DNA from: JBAYIE01 sp041665785
Lineage (GTDB): Bacteria; Bacteroidota; Bacteroidia; UKL13-3
Assembly: GCA_041665785.1 (NCBI GenBank)
Contig: JBAYIE010000020.1
Location: 1 to 64,000 of the forward strand
DNA length: 64,000 nucleotides
Direction of reading: 5' to 3'
In this document: piece after piece, positions 33,414 through 43,609 of the stretch
Numbering within the stretch: position 1 is the stretch's first letter
Layout: each line of letters begins with the position of its first letter
Notes under the pieces: model-generated
Told to the model about the DNA's origin: nothing
Database searches by the model: none
Seen by the model: the letters and a program-made list of their open reading frames with translations, nothing else
Position numbers and translations under genes: made by a program

Positions 33414-36400
33414 ATGATGAAATTGCGCATCCGGATATTTTTTGTTTTGATTTCGTGCCTGGGAGGAATGGAAGCTTATGCTCAAAAAACCCTGGTCAAC
33501 GAATCACCCCTGCGAATTTACAACCGTGCTCACGAATTGTTTCAGCACGAACAATACGGTGAAGCTCAAAAACATTTTCTGATTTATTCGGACAAGGCGG
33601 TTGATCGTGAAACACATATCAATGCACAGTATTATGCCGGTGTGTGTGCCATGGAATTGTTTAATCCCGATGCCATAAATTTACTGTTAAAAGTAAACCG
33701 GAATTATCCCGAACACAGCAAATCGAAACAGGCCTTATTTCAATTGGGTAAATATTTTTACCGGGTTAAAGACAATAAATCAGCTATAAAGTATTTTGAA
33801 TATGTAAGCGCCGAAGACCTCACTCCTGCCGATGCCGAAGAATTCAATTTCCTCAAAGGGTACTGTTATTTTAAAACCGATAAGTTTGAACCTTCCAAAA
33901 AGAACTTCAGTGAGATCAAAGACAAGGCAGGTAAATATGCCGAAGCAGCGAATTACTATTATGGCTATGTGGTATATAAACAGGGCGATTACGAAGATGC
34001 GCTGACCCATTTCAACAAAATCCTCAACAGCAAATCATTCGGGCCCCTGGCCAAAGTGTATGTTGCACAAATCTATTTTCTGCGCAAACAATACCGGGAA
34101 GTAATTGGAGTAGGAGAAAGTGTTTCGGAAAAATCGGTATTGGATGATGCAGCCGGAATTATCGGGCAATCTTATTACCACCTCGGGCAATACGACAAGG
34201 CTGTTCCTTACCTCGAACGCTACAATGCCAATCCACCAGTATCCCGAACCAATGGAGATGTATACCGGTTGGCCTATGCGTATTTAAGAAGCGGACAACC
34301 CGACAAGGCGATTGATCTTTTCACTTCCATTACCAGCGAGAAAGATACCACTGCACAATACGCCAATTATTACCTTGCTGAAGCTTTTCTGGGAATGGGG
34401 AAGAAACAGGCGGCCAAATCGGCGTATCAGCTGGCACATAAACTCAATTTCAATCCGGAGGTTACAGAACAGTCGCTGTTTAATTATGCCCGCATTTGTG
34501 CCGAACTAGGAGTTCAACAGGAAGCACTCAAAGAATTCGTAACATTTATTAATACCTACCCCAATTCCAAATACAACGATGAGGCACGCTCAGAACTGAG
34601 CAATTTGCTGTTGAGTACGAAAAATTACAAGGAAGCCATACGTATTCTGGAAAGCATTCATGTGATGAATGAAAATAACAAAATGGCTTATCAGCGGGTT
34701 TGTTATTACAGAGCAGAAGAATTATACCTGAACAACGAATACGATAAGGCGAACGAACTATTTGTTAAATCGCAGCAATACCAATACGACAAAAGACTGT
34801 ATGCCTTAAGTTATTTCTGGCTGGCCGAGCTCCAGTATAAAAATTCGAACTTCGATAAAGCACTTGAGCTTTACCGGACTTTTGCCTCGTTTTCGCAAAT
34901 ACAGGAAACCCGTTTTTATCCGCTCTCCTCATACAACCGTGCCTATTGCCATCTGAAATTAAAGGACTTTTCGCAGTGTATCGATGAAATGCGAAAATTC
35001 ATAATCACCGAATATGCGCTGGCAAATCCCGAATTATATACTGATGGTATGATGCGCATAGCTGATTGTTATTTTGCATTGAATCAATACCCCAAAGCTA
35101 TTGAATCTTATGACCTGATTATCTCCCGGAAATTACCAGGATCGGATTATGCGCTTTATCAAAAGGCCATGATTTTGGGAGTATTGAATAAACCGGAGGA
35201 AAAAAATGCCGCTTTAAAAACCATTACTACCCAATTCAAACGTTCGACCTATATCGATGATGCCTATTTTGAAATGGCAAATGTGTATTTGCAGACTGAG
35301 AAATATCAAGCTGCAGTGGATGGTTTCAATCAGATCATCAACGAATTTCCGAAGAGTGCATTTATCCGGAAATCGCATTTGAACAAAGGTCTGGCATATT
35401 ACAACATGAGCAAAGACGAGGAAGCATTGGCTGCGTTCAAACGTTTGATAACTGATTTCTCTACATCGGAAGAAGCAAGGGAAGCGCTGACTGTTATAAA
35501 AAATATTTTCATCAACAAAGGAGAAAGCGATGCATACCTTGCCTTTATCAGCGTATTGCCCAATGTAACGGTTTCTCCATCCTATCAGGATTCAGTTACC
35601 TATGAGTCAGCATTTGTGTGGTACAAAAATGGAGACTGCACCAAGGCATCAAAAGCTTTTGGCAATTATATCCAGAAATTCGCCGGAGGATTTTTCATTC
35701 TAAAAGCAAATTATCAGAAAGCCGAGTGCGATTTTAAATTGAAGAATTACGACGAAGCCTTAACCGCGTATGAATTTGTAGCCGCTCAAAACCGGAACGA
35801 TTATACCGAAAGAGCGGTAAGACAATCTGCCATCCTGCATTTTCTGAAGAAACAATACGAGAAGGCCTTTGACTATTATGCTTCGCTGGAGCGTATCGCT
35901 AGCAACCGGGATAACCTTGGAATTGCATTGCTTGGTCAGATGCGTTCGGCCGACAACCTGAACAGGCGCGATACAGCAGCTCAGGTGGCTTTCCGTTATC
36001 TGAATTCAACGATCGTCCAACGCGATGGATTGGTGGAAGCACAGTTGCATGCAGGAAGATTCTACATGACACATCAAGATCCGGATTCGGCTTTGGTTGC
36101 TTTTCAGTATGTGGTTAAGGAAACTAAAAACGCAATGGCTGCAGAAGCCAAGTACAACCTGGCATTGATCAAATACGGGAATAAGGATTACAAAGCAGCA
36201 AGAAAATTAATTTTTGAAACGGCCGACAACTATTCTGCTTACGAGTATTGGGTAGCCATGGCTTATTTACTGCTTGCCGATACTTATATCGCAGAGAAAG
36301 ATTATTTCCAGGCCAAAGCTACCCTCGAAAGTTTGATCGAAAACTATGAAGGGGAAGACTTGCGCGTGGTTGCCCGTGAAAAGTTAACCTACATCATAGC

Positions 36401-36452
36401 AGTAGAAGAAAAATTAAAAGACACCGGAAAGAAACCGGTGATCGAAGAATAA
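33414..36452 (+). CDS. Exported 1012-residue TPR protein
   Basis: A signal peptide (about 1-24, cleavage in EAYAQ) leads into an almost continuous array of tetratricopeptide-like helix pairs, many with the A/G-Y-x-x-G/A-D/E-Y pattern (KYFEYVS, YKQGDYEDALTHF, LGQYDKAVPYLERY, NKGLAYYNMSKDEEALAAF). I estimate more than twenty repeats. The protein is therefore a periplasmic or outer-membrane scaffold. Its tight linkage to a downstream barrel and an upstream TonB receptor suggests that it assembles with one of them. I know no assigned function for this arrangement. Confidence 0.88.
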   Translation: MMKLRIRIFFVLISCLGGMEAYAQKTLVNESPLRIYNRAHELFQHEQYGEAQKHFLIYSDKAVDRETHINAQYYAGVCAMELFNPDAINLLLKVNRNYPEHSKSKQALFQLGKYFYRVKDNKSAIKYFEYVSAEDLTPADAEEFNFLKGYCYFKTDKFEPSKKNFSEIKDKAGKYAEAANYYYGYVVYKQGDYEDALTHFNKILNSKSFGPLAKVYVAQIYFLRKQYREVIGVGESVSEKSVLDDAAGIIGQSYYHLGQYDKAVPYLERYNANPPVSRTNGDVYRLAYAYLRSGQPDKAIDLFTSITSEKDTTAQYANYYLAEAFLGMGKKQAAKSAYQLAHKLNFNPEVTEQSLFNYARICAELGVQQEALKEFVTFINTYPNSKYNDEARSELSNLLLSTKNYKEAIRILESIHVMNENNKMAYQRVCYYRAEELYLNNEYDKANELFVKSQQYQYDKRLYALSYFWLAELQYKNSNFDKALELYRTFASFSQIQETRFYPLSSYNRAYCHLKLKDFSQCIDEMRKFIITEYALANPELYTDGMMRIADCYFALNQYPKAIESYDLIISRKLPGSDYALYQKAMILGVLNKPEEKNAALKTITTQFKRSTYIDDAYFEMANVYLQTEKYQAAVDGFNQIINEFPKSAFIRKSHLNKGLAYYNMSKDEEALAAFKRLITDFSTSEEAREALTVIKNIFINKGESDAYLAFISVLPNVTVSPSYQDSVTYESAFVWYKNGDCTKASKAFGNYIQKFAGGFFILKANYQKAECDFKLKNYDEALTAYEFVAAQNRNDYTERAVRQSAILHFLKKQYEKAFDYYASLERIASNRDNLGIALLGQMRSADNLNRRDTAAQVAFRYLNSTIVQRDGLVEAQLHAGRFYMTHQDPDSALVAFQYVVKETKNAMAAEAKYNLALIKYGNKDYKAARKLIFETADNYSAYEYWVAMAYLLLADTYIAEKDYFQAKATLESLIENYEGEDLRVVAREKLTYIIAVEEKLKDTGKKPVIEE

Positions 36453-36468
36453 AATCAAAAAAGGTGAT

Positions 36469-38103
36469 ATGAAAAAACAGTTGAGCATACTTATCTTTCT
36501 GATGACTGCATTGCAACCTGGGCTCCATGCACAGGATACCATGCGCATTGATGTATTGAAGCCCTTTATTGCAACCCTGGGTGAAGCCATAAAAATTCAA
36601 AGCAATCCAAATCCGGAAATACCGGTGGTAGTTAACGATACATTCGTATATCCAACCCCGGTGATTGAGCGTGTTGACATTCCTACTGCCTATACGATTA
36701 AACCTTTATCGCTTGGAACTTCGCTGCTGCCTAAATTGAAAAACAATTATGTACGTTTAGGGTATGGCAATTACAATACCCCTTTGATCGAGCTCTATCT
36801 CAATACTACGCGTAACCGCAATTATCAGGCCGGAGCTTTTGTGAAACACCTTTCTTCCAGTCCTTCTGATGGACGAAAATTCAGTAACAATACTGTTTCG
36901 ACATTTGGTAAACGTTTCATCAATAAGTCGGTTTTAGAAGGAGACCTGATGTTTCACCAAAATGTGGTTAATCGCTATGGTTTTGCATTTCCGGATGGTA
37001 GTTACAATGCTGCTGCAAATTCCCCGGGCAATACAGCCACTGAAAATGTGTATTCCCTTCTTCAGTTCCAAACCGCCTTCAGCAATGTATTAAAGGATAC
37101 CAGCAAGTTGGGATACGACCTGCGTGCAGTATACTATCGTTTCGGAACAAATTACGACCTGCACGAAGATGATTTTCGCCTGAGTGGAACTTTTCAGCAA
37201 AGTGTGCAAGGCAATCCATTGCAGGTAATTACGGCTTTGCAAACCAATAGCATCGTGCATTCCGTTACATCCAATACTTACAGTCGAGTATTTGTAGATA
37301 TTCATCCAACCTACCGATTGCTGATCGACAGGGCTTATCTGATGGTAGGTTTCAACTCCACCTTTTTTAATGATTCCAACGGAACCAAATTCCTTTTCTT
37401 TCCACAAGCCGAACTGGGTTATAAACTCATTCCCAACTCCATCACTGCATACGCAGGATTTACCGGTGGACTGCAACGACATACCTTACGCAGTCTGACT
37501 ACTGAAAATCCATTTCTGCGCGGTTTTGTTCTGAACAATACAGTGAATCAATTTGAAATGTATATCGGATTAAAAGGAATCATCAGTCCGCAAACATCTT
37601 TTGTTATGGAGGCTTCACTTGCTACTATCCGTAACATGGTATTTTATGCAGCAGATTCCCTTTTGAACCAACAGGCTGTGGTATATGATCCATCCAAGGC
37701 TGGATTATCGCGGATCAAGGCCGAACTGAATCACGAATTCGGAGAACAGTTTCGTTTTGGATTTGTGATGCAGTATTTTGGCTACGATTTATCCATTACA
37801 GCCCCCTACTCGCGCCCTACTTTTACAACAGCATTAAATGTATTGTATGCGATTGGAAGTAAATTTAATCTGAGGACTGAATTCTTTACCATGAATAAGC
37901 GAACCGGTTTGCAATTGCCTTCCAATATGGAATATGCGCTCAAAGGTCTGGTGGATATAAATGCAGGTCTTGATTACAGGTATAACCGAAACGTAAAAGT
38001 ATTCCTGAATATCAACAACCTCACCAACAATGAGTACCAGCGCTGGCTTAATTTACCCGTATTGGGAATCAATGTGGTAGGTGGATTGGGTATAACGTTT
38101 TAA
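36469..38103 (+). CDS. Plugless outer-membrane barrel (TonB-receptor-like)
   Basis: The 544-residue protein has a signal peptide (about 1-21, ending LHAQ) and a short proline-rich N-terminal segment. The rest is a barrel of alternating strands resembling the C-terminal two thirds of a TonB receptor, including NVKVFLNINNLTNNEYQRW and the closing GGLGITF. There is no recognisable plug and no TonB box. It begins 16 bases after the TPR protein gene, which suggests that the two proteins function as a pair, with the TPR protein perhaps acting as the periplasmic plug or chaperone. Confidence 0.8.
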   Translation: MKKQLSILIFLMTALQPGLHAQDTMRIDVLKPFIATLGEAIKIQSNPNPEIPVVVNDTFVYPTPVIERVDIPTAYTIKPLSLGTSLLPKLKNNYVRLGYGNYNTPLIELYLNTTRNRNYQAGAFVKHLSSSPSDGRKFSNNTVSTFGKRFINKSVLEGDLMFHQNVVNRYGFAFPDGSYNAAANSPGNTATENVYSLLQFQTAFSNVLKDTSKLGYDLRAVYYRFGTNYDLHEDDFRLSGTFQQSVQGNPLQVITALQTNSIVHSVTSNTYSRVFVDIHPTYRLLIDRAYLMVGFNSTFFNDSNGTKFLFFPQAELGYKLIPNSITAYAGFTGGLQRHTLRSLTTENPFLRGFVLNNTVNQFEMYIGLKGIISPQTSFVMEASLATIRNMVFYAADSLLNQQAVVYDPSKAGLSRIKAELNHEFGEQFRFGFVMQYFGYDLSITAPYSRPTFTTALNVLYAIGSKFNLRTEFFTMNKRTGLQLPSNMEYALKGLVDINAGLDYRYNRNVKVFLNINNLTNNEYQRWLNLPVLGINVVGGLGITF

Positions 38104-38104
38104 C

Positions 38105-38118
38105 TCGTTGTGAAACGA
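38105..38118. terminator. Small hairpin between convergent genes
   Basis: TCGTT-GTGA-AACGA lies in the 16-base gap between the convergent barrel and SulP genes. It is short and lacks a U-tract, so its role as a terminator is uncertain. Confidence 0.3.
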
Positions 38119-38119
38119 A

Positions 38120-39670
38120 TTAATGGATCGCAGTAACATTCACCCGTTCAATACCTTTCAGGTGCAGATCAATATGCTTTTCCCGTGCTTTAGCATCGTA
38201 CTCGCTGATGATTTCCAGAATATCGTAATCGATAAAATTGCAGCCTTCGCCATCAATAATTAACTTACTGTATTCGGGTACTTCATCCAATACTTTGCGT
38301 AGTTTTACCTTATTCAGAAAGGTTACATTGCTGTTTAAAGCCAGCACGTAACTCTCAATTCCCTGATAGGTGGTTTTACTGATTTTATACTCCGCCTTAA
38401 AATTATTTTGCACAATAAAGTATACCGAAATCAATAATCCTATGCTGACTCCAATGAGCAGATCGGTAAGCAGGATAACAACAATGGTGATCATAAAGGG
38501 CAAAAACTGCTTCAATCCCAATTGCCACATATTGATGAAGAGTTTGGGTTTGCTCAAGTTATACCCGGTAAAAAAGAGAATGACCGATAAGGAGGCAAAT
38601 GGAATTTTGTTCAATACAAAGGGTACCAACATTACAGCCATCACCAGAAACAAACCATGTGTAAACGCTGAAAATTTGGTCTTTGCCCCAGCATCAATAT
38701 TCGCTGCGCCACGCACCACCACAGCAGTCATCGGAATTGCCCCTACCATTCCGCAAGCCATATTTCCAATGCCCTGAGCTACCAATTCACGGTTAACAGG
38801 TGTTATGCGGTTACGACGATCGAGTTTATCGATGGCTTCAATGCACAATAAGGTTTCGAGCGTAGCCAGCAAGCCAATGATCAATCCGGATTTCCAGATC
38901 TCAGCATTGGAAAACAACATGGACAAATCCGGAAATTCGATATTCAAAAAAATATTATCCGTAATATTAACCAGTTGATTGTCTTTCAGTGAAAATCCCG
39001 GAACCATTAATTCAAAACACAAATTAACCAGTACACCGACAAGCACAATAAACAAGGGTGCCGGAATGGCCTTTATCTGTTGGGCAAAAGGGCGTTGCAA
39101 GAGCCAGTACACAAACAGAGAGAATATAGTAACTACTACTGTTCCGCGCGATGTGGTATTTCGTAAATGATGTAATAATCCGTTTACACTATGTTCAGAA
39201 AAGAGATTTAAAAAAGTGCTGGTCCAGAAATCGGGTTCATCGTATCCGATCATGAAAGGAATCTGTTTGGAAATCAACAGAATTCCGATTGCTGCCAACA
39301 TTCCTTTAATAACAGACGAAGGAAAATAATTGGCAATAGCTCCAAGTCGCAATATTCCCAGCAATAATTGAAAGAGTCCGGCTACCACAACAGCCAGCAA
39401 AAACAAACGATAATCGCCTAGTGAAATAATTGTAGCTGCCACAACTCCCGTTAATCCCGCTGCAGGTCCGGATACAGCCAACTGCGACCCGCTGATGAGC
39501 GAAACAACCAATCCTCCTATCATACCAGAGATCAGTCCGGCATACAAGGGAGCGCCCGATGCCAGTGCGATTCCCAGGCACAAGGGCAAGGCAACCAGGA
39601 ATACGGATAACCCAGCTGGTAAATCATGTTTTAACCAAACGATGCGGTAATACTTTAAAGTACGCTTCAT
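38120..39670 (-). CDS. SulP-family anion transporter
   Basis: This 516-residue inner-membrane transporter has 10-12 predicted transmembrane helices. The SulP/SLC26 opening (HDLPAGLSVFLVALPLCLGIALASGAPLYAG-like, near 14-45) is clear, and GxxGGL and AVSGPAAGL follow. The C-terminal 85 residues form a reduced STAS domain. Substrates in the family include sulfate, bicarbonate and dicarboxylates; the specificity is not evident. It lies 38 bases behind prc and may be the last gene of the tamB transcription unit. Confidence 0.92.
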   Translation of the reverse strand: MKRTLKYYRIVWLKHDLPAGLSVFLVALPLCLGIALASGAPLYAGLISGMIGGLVVSLISGSQLAVSGPAAGLTGVVAATIISLGDYRLFLLAVVVAGLFQLLLGILRLGAIANYFPSSVIKGMLAAIGILLISKQIPFMIGYDEPDFWTSTFLNLFSEHSVNGLLHHLRNTTSRGTVVVTIFSLFVYWLLQRPFAQQIKAIPAPLFIVLVGVLVNLCFELMVPGFSLKDNQLVNITDNIFLNIEFPDLSMLFSNAEIWKSGLIIGLLATLETLLCIEAIDKLDRRNRITPVNRELVAQGIGNMACGMVGAIPMTAVVVRGAANIDAGAKTKFSAFTHGLFLVMAVMLVPFVLNKIPFASLSVILFFTGYNLSKPKLFINMWQLGLKQFLPFMITIVVILLTDLLIGVSIGLLISVYFIVQNNFKAEYKISKTTYQGIESYVLALNSNVTFLNKVKLRKVLDEVPEYSKLIIDGEGCNFIDYDILEIISEYDAKAREKHIDLHLKGIERVNVTAIH

Positions 39671-39708
39671 GGATCACACCGTTTTTAAGCGTATCGAATT
39701 TAAATTCA

Positions 39709-41736
39709 TTATCGTTTTGCAGTATTGTTTAACATATCTGCAATGGCTTCTTCTCCCAGCGTGCGAATCAGGTCGTAAGGATGTGTATCCGTTCCTGTAC
39801 GTTTTTTCCTTTCCTCTTCACGTACTTTTTTTCGCTTGTCTTGTTCATCCGTTTCAGTCTTCCACTTTTCTTTATTCAATGTTTGATACCGGCGTGCATC
39901 AATCGTTTTATAATCATGGATATCTTGTAAAAGATATGCGTATTCAACATTGCTTTTTAACCGTCCTTCGGCTTGCTGAATCAGTTCCGGCAATTTCAAC
40001 CCTTCAAAGGAAATCACATCGTAATGGGTGTTGTTGATCTGATCGCTTTTCAATGCAAATGGACTGGCATCTTCTCCAAATTTTGCATCGTCGTATATTC
40101 CAGGTAACTGAATATCGGGAGTAACTCCCAGATGCTGGGTTGTGGATCCGTTAATGCGATAAAATTTTGCAATGGTTAAATTTACCTGACCGAATTTCTT
40201 ATCCCACGCATTTTTCTTGTACTGGTTTAAATCAACTTGCTCCTGAACTGTCCCTTTTCCATAAGTACGTTCGCCAATTACAAGGCCCCGTTTATAATCC
40301 TGAATGGCAGCCGAGAAAATTTCGGATGCTGAGGCGCTCTGGCGGTTTACTAATACTACCAAAGGACCATTGTAAAATACCTGTTCGTCATAATCCACTT
40401 CTGAACGCACATTTTCAGCCTGATCTTTCACCTGAACAACGGGACCTTTGGGTATAAACAATCCTGTAAGATCAACTGCTTCTTTCAATGATCCTCCTCC
40501 ATTGTAGCGCAGATCGATAATAAGACCGGAGATTTTCTCTTTTTTCAATTCAGTGATCAGGCGCTTAACGTCACGTGTGGTGCTTTTAAAATTAGGGTCT
40601 CCGCGTTGAGCTGCCGCAAAATCGATATAAAAAGTTGGAAGCGTGATTACACCTATTTTGTATTTCTTTCCTTTACGGGTTATGGTACGAATACTGCTTT
40701 TAGCCGATTGATCCTCCAATACAATTTTATCGCGAACAATTTCTATAACGGTTGTTTTATTGGGCTCATTGGCCGGAATTATTTCGAGCCTTACAAGTGT
40801 CCCTTTTTTACCGCGAATGATAGCAACCACATCATCGATACGCCAATCAATTACATTGACCATTTCGCTGTCTTTACCCTGTGCTACCCCAATGATGCGG
40901 TCGCCGGCATGTATTTTTTTGCTTTTGTCTGCCGGACCACCTTTTACAATTTCGTGCACCTTGGTATATTCGTTTTCAGTGCGCAAAGTTGCCCCTATTC
41001 CTTCCAGTGAGAGTGTCATGGCCTGTTTAAAATCTTCGGCAGATCGCGGCGAGAAATAATTGGTATGCGGATCGGCCAGTTCCAGGATGGAATTCATAAA
41101 CAACTGAAATACATCTTCGCTTTTGGTTTTGGCAGAGAACTTACGAAGGTTTTCATATCGCTTACGAATGGTTTCAGCATAGAATGTAAAAGGTTTATCG
41201 GTTAATGCAATCCCCAGACATTCGTATTTCACTTTATTTCTCCAGAGCTGATCCATTTCCCGGTAATCAACACACCAGCTGCTTTTCTCACGATCGATTT
41301 CAAACGAATCCTGCTGGTTAAAATCAAATGAATCCTTTAACAGGGTTAAAGCAAAATCGATACGATCGTTCAACCTTTCGCGATATACATTGAAAATGTC
41401 GAATGCCATATCCGGACCTCCTTCAAACACTGCTTCGTCAAGCGTGTTGCGGTATTTCTCAAATGATGCAATATCGCTTTGCAGGAAATAAACCCGAGAC
41501 GGATCCAGGTGTTTCAGATAATTATCGAGTGCTTGTGACGAAAATTCATCGTTGATCCGGGGTTTGGCATAATGATAGGTAGCCACCAGCTGGAGGGTTG
41601 TTTGAAAAACGGTTTGATGTTGGGGTTCGGGTTTTAAACCGGTTTTCGAATAGGCTGTTGAATCACCTGCACAGGCTGTTTGAGAGAAAAGCAAAAAAAC
41701 GGGAACCAGCAGTAAAAAGAGTTTTCTAAATAGCAT
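39709..41736 (-). CDS. prc: Carboxy-terminal processing protease (Prc/Tsp, S41)
   Basis: The 675-residue periplasmic protease trims C-termini of envelope proteins and, in other bacteria, peptidoglycan hydrolases. A signal peptide (about 1-23) is followed by a helical N-terminal region and a PDZ domain (about 235-320). The S41 catalytic domain comes next, with the serine in NRQSASASEIFSAA and the lysine in YGKGTVQEQ, then a DUF3340-like C-terminal domain. C23 in QTACAG could be lipidated, but the lipobox is weak. The ATG shares one base with the deiminase stop (TAATG). Its presence near mltG and mltD is consistent with the Prc-hydrolase relationship known in E. coli. Confidence 0.94.
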   Translation of the reverse strand: MLFRKLFLLLVPVFLLFSQTACAGDSTAYSKTGLKPEPQHQTVFQTTLQLVATYHYAKPRINDEFSSQALDNYLKHLDPSRVYFLQSDIASFEKYRNTLDEAVFEGGPDMAFDIFNVYRERLNDRIDFALTLLKDSFDFNQQDSFEIDREKSSWCVDYREMDQLWRNKVKYECLGIALTDKPFTFYAETIRKRYENLRKFSAKTKSEDVFQLFMNSILELADPHTNYFSPRSAEDFKQAMTLSLEGIGATLRTENEYTKVHEIVKGGPADKSKKIHAGDRIIGVAQGKDSEMVNVIDWRIDDVVAIIRGKKGTLVRLEIIPANEPNKTTVIEIVRDKIVLEDQSAKSSIRTITRKGKKYKIGVITLPTFYIDFAAAQRGDPNFKSTTRDVKRLITELKKEKISGLIIDLRYNGGGSLKEAVDLTGLFIPKGPVVQVKDQAENVRSEVDYDEQVFYNGPLVVLVNRQSASASEIFSAAIQDYKRGLVIGERTYGKGTVQEQVDLNQYKKNAWDKKFGQVNLTIAKFYRINGSTTQHLGVTPDIQLPGIYDDAKFGEDASPFALKSDQINNTHYDVISFEGLKLPELIQQAEGRLKSNVEYAYLLQDIHDYKTIDARRYQTLNKEKWKTETDEQDKRKKVREEERKKRTGTDTHPYDLIRTLGEEAIADMLNNTAKR

Positions 41737-43601
41737 TAGCGCGCAATAATAAATTTACGGGTCGCAATATACGTACCCCCTGTTTGATAAGAATAAAAAT
41801 AAATACCGTTGTCGAGACCGGTTAGATCCAGCTCCAGCTTGTTTAATCCGTAATGAGGATGCAAGGAATATTCCTTTAATTTCCGTCCATTCAAGTCCAT
41901 TATACTCATAACACTTGACTCAGCAGCATTCATTACAAAATACGGTAAAGTGACTTGCGAAGCTGCCGGATTGGGATAAGCTCCAAACAGATAATCTTTC
42001 TCTGTTACCTGATTTTCATCAATGCCCACACCAGTCTGAAAATAAACAGTATAATACCCTTCCGGAGCAGTGATTGGCTTTACCGCCGTTTTTCCGTTGT
42101 TGGTTGTAGCCGTTAAATAATATTCGATTTTATCATCCAGTGTCAGGCTGGCATCTGCAATATCTCCAACAAAGAATCCGGCGCTATCGCTTAAGTTAAG
42201 CGTACTCCAGGATGCTGCACCCCGCTTACGCCATTTGCACGTTGCCTGAGCAATGCCACTGTTGTTACTGATTTTGGCAAGTATGTGGTATGAATTGCGC
42301 AACGATTGCTGACCATCGATGCTGGGATGCCAGAACAGTACTGGGTTTTCAGCCGGAATCTGGATGGTTATGCAATGGATCTCTCCACCATATGGACTTA
42401 GCGCCCTTGAGTCAATTTCGCGTATTTTATATCCCGGCATCAGGTACTTAAACAATTGAGTGGCCGAATCGGTTTGCGCCTTGTTACCGTTTTGTGCATT
42501 GGAATAGCTGGGATAAATAAATGTTTTATTCACCGTAATTCCATTTACAAAGGTACGGGCATCGTTGTTGATCTGATTGCAGGTAGTATCTTTGTATTTT
42601 CCGTTGTCGCCTGTTGGGTGTGGAATGCGAAATATCCGGAAGGGTCGGTTGTAGGTAGATTTTAAAGTGGTTAATCGTTGGTGATTGTCTTCAATGATTT
42701 GCCGGTCCTGTGCTCTGACTATCTTAGGATATTGCGAAACAAAAATGGTTTGCTCATCCGTCATTTTTAAATAGAGATCGATATGACCGGTACCTCCATC
42801 GCATTCCAGTGTCTGTGTTTCGATGATTACCGGAGAGTTAAACAAATAACGCATACTGTCGGTGGTGATTTGTGGTGTCCACACCGGGTTATGTACACCT
42901 CCGGCTGTATTTACATCGGTAACTACCGAACTGTAATACAACATACCGAATCCATCACTGATCAGGTTTCCACCTTCTGAGTTGAGGGTGGTTTCGAAAT
43001 TGGGAATATTCATTTCTCCGGCCAGGTATTTGGGAAATGTATTGTCCTCTTCACGTCCGGGATAATACTTTAAATCGATAAAGGCCACACTATCCTTGTC
43101 GCCGTAGTACACGCCATTGGGACCAAAATCGCGGATCCACCAACCGTTTCCGGGCTTTACATAGAAACGATAATTGTACAGAGGCTTACCCCGGTTTTGC
43201 ATAAATGCTTTTACCCGAATAGTATCGGTTGCTTTGTTGACCCGAATCCAGACAGGACATTCTTCCTGAATATAATCGCACAGTTGAGCGGAGATTAATC
43301 CCCAATCATAGGTCGTATCCACATTACCGGTAGGAGATCCAAAATCATCGTATCCATCTGCCCAGGAAATGGCTACGGCCTGCGATTCTTCAAACTCACC
43401 CGGATAGCGAAGGTTAACGGGAAGAACGATCCCTCCGGCTTTTCCAAAAACCTGTCGGGTTGCCTGTTGTTTCAGCAAAAGTTTTTCCGTTTCGGTCCGG
43501 AATGCCGGTAATTTCTGACTTTGTGCCTTTAACACGAATGGCCCTGAAAACAATAGACAAATTGTTAAAGTCAAGGTGAAGTTGTAACGGTTTAATTGCA
43601 T
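41736..43601 (-). CDS. Secreted peptidylarginine/agmatine deiminase with T9SS domain
   Basis: A signal peptide (about 1-27) precedes a deiminase domain of the PAD_porph/agmatine deiminase type. That domain carries RDFGPNGVYYGD, EGGNLISDG, GTGHIDLYLKM and the catalytic cysteine motif YGGEIHCITIQIP. A beta-sandwich domain follows (about 455-530) and then a type A T9SS sorting domain (AYPNPAASQVTLPYF to FIIAR). The layout of signal, deiminase, Ig-like domain and sorting domain resembles Porphyromonas PPAD. It would hydrolyse guanidino groups outside the cell; substrate is unknown. It is co-transcribed with prc. Confidence 0.9.
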   Translation of the reverse strand: MQLNRYNFTLTLTICLLFSGPFVLKAQSQKLPAFRTETEKLLLKQQATRQVFGKAGGIVLPVNLRYPGEFEESQAVAISWADGYDDFGSPTGNVDTTYDWGLISAQLCDYIQEECPVWIRVNKATDTIRVKAFMQNRGKPLYNYRFYVKPGNGWWIRDFGPNGVYYGDKDSVAFIDLKYYPGREEDNTFPKYLAGEMNIPNFETTLNSEGGNLISDGFGMLYYSSVVTDVNTAGGVHNPVWTPQITTDSMRYLFNSPVIIETQTLECDGGTGHIDLYLKMTDEQTIFVSQYPKIVRAQDRQIIEDNHQRLTTLKSTYNRPFRIFRIPHPTGDNGKYKDTTCNQINNDARTFVNGITVNKTFIYPSYSNAQNGNKAQTDSATQLFKYLMPGYKIREIDSRALSPYGGEIHCITIQIPAENPVLFWHPSIDGQQSLRNSYHILAKISNNSGIAQATCKWRKRGAASWSTLNLSDSAGFFVGDIADASLTLDDKIEYYLTATTNNGKTAVKPITAPEGYYTVYFQTGVGIDENQVTEKDYLFGAYPNPAASQVTLPYFVMNAAESSVMSIMDLNGRKLKEYSLHPHYGLNKLELDLTGLDNGIYFYSYQTGGTYIATRKFIIAR

Positions 43602-43609
43602 AATGGAAT

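Noticed and set aside
39697..39712. A third copy of the 53-base repeat because it shares GAATTTAAATTC
   Set aside because: Only the 12-base palindrome matches; the flanks are unrelated, so this is probably coincidence in AT-rich DNA.
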